A stretch of DNA of 64,000 bases. Source: Albula goreensis (taxonomy: Eukaryota; Chordata; Actinopteri; Albuliformes; Albulidae). The stretch covers positions 29,563,646-29,627,645 of the forward strand of contig CM040743.1 of the NCBI GenBank assembly GCA_022829145.1, given 5' to 3'. The notes beneath the pieces were generated by a model, which saw only the letters and a program-made list of their open reading frames with translations, was not told the DNA's origin and searched no databases. Numbering within the stretch: the stretch's first letter is position 1; each line of letters begins with the position of its first letter. Positions 63,129 to 64,000 of this stretch are shown here, piece after piece. A program made the position numbers and the translations under genes.

Positions 63129-64000
63129 CTGAAAGTAAAGGAGAGAAAAAGGTTACAGTGTGGCCTCAACAGTGGAAAAACTAAACATGTATTCCTGGCA
63201 TCAGCAGCATCATACACATAAATATGACATTGTGGCAATAAAAACATCTACATAAACAAGATGCCCTGGATAAGAATGGCTACTGAGTCCACACAAAACT
63301 TATACCAGAGGTCGTCATTGCATAAATTTACCACACCAAACTGAAGCAACTCAAAGAGTAGTAGAGTAGTCAGATTTATTATTGATATCATGAAATCCAA
63401 ATGTTTTATCTTGACTGCATTCCCCCTGCAGGTGCACAACTGAAGCAAAAGAAACTCAGAATGACTGACAATCAGTGGGAGGTCACCTGAGAACTGAAAC
63501 CTTTTGAGTCAATTATACTCAGTACTGCAATGTACCCCTAATTCCTCACAAGGAGTGCCTATCCCTTTGATCATTCAGTGACACCTGGGTGCAGCCATGT
63601 CTTACCTCAATTTATGGAGAACATTGTAACTATGGGACTGCACTTCAGTTGAACTTCAACTGTATCTCGGTATTAAAATTGTTATTTAAAATGGTGATGG
63701 GTGTAAGTCACAATGTTAGAGCTGACCATGATAACTACGTGACCCGTCAAGATAAAATTAGTCTTTGCTGCCCGAGTCAGGTGACAGAACCACCTGCTTT
63801 GGTCAGCCTTTGGTCATTCTACCGCGAAAGCTGACAACGCCCTAACCAGCCTGGCGTTTCTGCACCACTCAGCGCGAGTCCTGACCTCAAAACCACGAAG
63901 GATTCAGGCCAGTGACCCTGTACTGCCAACTGTCCCACTCAGCTCGGTGCAGGTCAAAGGATTACCAAAAGAGGGCAGCACCAGATTAGCAGCTGCCCTC
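63129..64000. other. Intron upstream of the first recognised exon
   Basis: The P-loop exon of agap3 (expected motif GNxxSGKSALVHR) is not in this stretch, so the intron continues past the window. A weak CTCF-like motif is at 63965. Nothing else is seen. Confidence 0.6.

Overview
The window looks like genomic DNA of a fish, most likely ray-finned. It has one vertebrate gene with short exons and long introns, canonical GT-AG splice sites, many dinucleotide microsatellites, and remnants of DNA transposons of kinds common in fish. I saw no bacterial-type gene, no rRNA or tRNA gene, no CRISPR array and no virus-derived element. The species cannot be named from sequence alone.

The gene is on the minus strand and encodes an AGAP-family protein (GTPase-like domain, PH domain, ArfGAP, ankyrin repeats). 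Details of the peptides (PPELQ before [34 protein letters not shown], a STG-kPDGPS stretch) fit AGAP3 better than AGAP1 as I remember the human proteins, so I call it agap3. Ten shared coding exons are present. In transcript order they are 63128-63043, 57489-57348, 56709-56575, 55088-54961, 52348-52193, 46663-46580, 38105-38001, 33856-33685, 22805-22638 and 15019-14858. Their reading phases join without a break into about 445 residues, running from the middle of the GTPase-like domain, through the linker and first half of the split PH domain, to most of the PH-domain insert. The first exons (P-loop) lie beyond 64000. The rest of the PH domain, the ArfGAP and the ankyrin exons lie below position 1.

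The most interesting item is a likely alternative last exon between the fifth and sixth shared exons. A good 3' splice site at about 51382 opens an in-frame, GC3-rich reading frame of 44 codons that ends in a stop (51381-51247). Behind it is sequence that looks like a 3' UTR, with polyadenylation signals at 51116, 48584 and 47696. Used after the exon that ends in KRRSNIFT, it would give a short protein with the GTPase-like domain and a basic nuclear-localisation-type motif but no PH, ArfGAP or ankyrin parts. That is the plan reported for CRAG, the short mammalian AGAP3 product.

The introns make up nearly all of the rest. They alternate AT-rich stretches with GC-rich blocks containing many homeodomain cores (TAATTA and similar). 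This is how conserved non-coding regulatory elements look. In vertebrates AGAP3 lies next to GBX1, as AGAP1 lies next to GBX2, so these introns may hold enhancers of the neighbouring homeobox gene. A scatter of CTCF-like motifs lies at 45.9-64 kb, minus-oriented on the left and plus-oriented on the right. A degraded hAT-like transposon (59970-61747) carries part of a second element inside it. Microsatellites, purine-rich tracts, a Z-DNA-type tract and two small minisatellites complete the picture.
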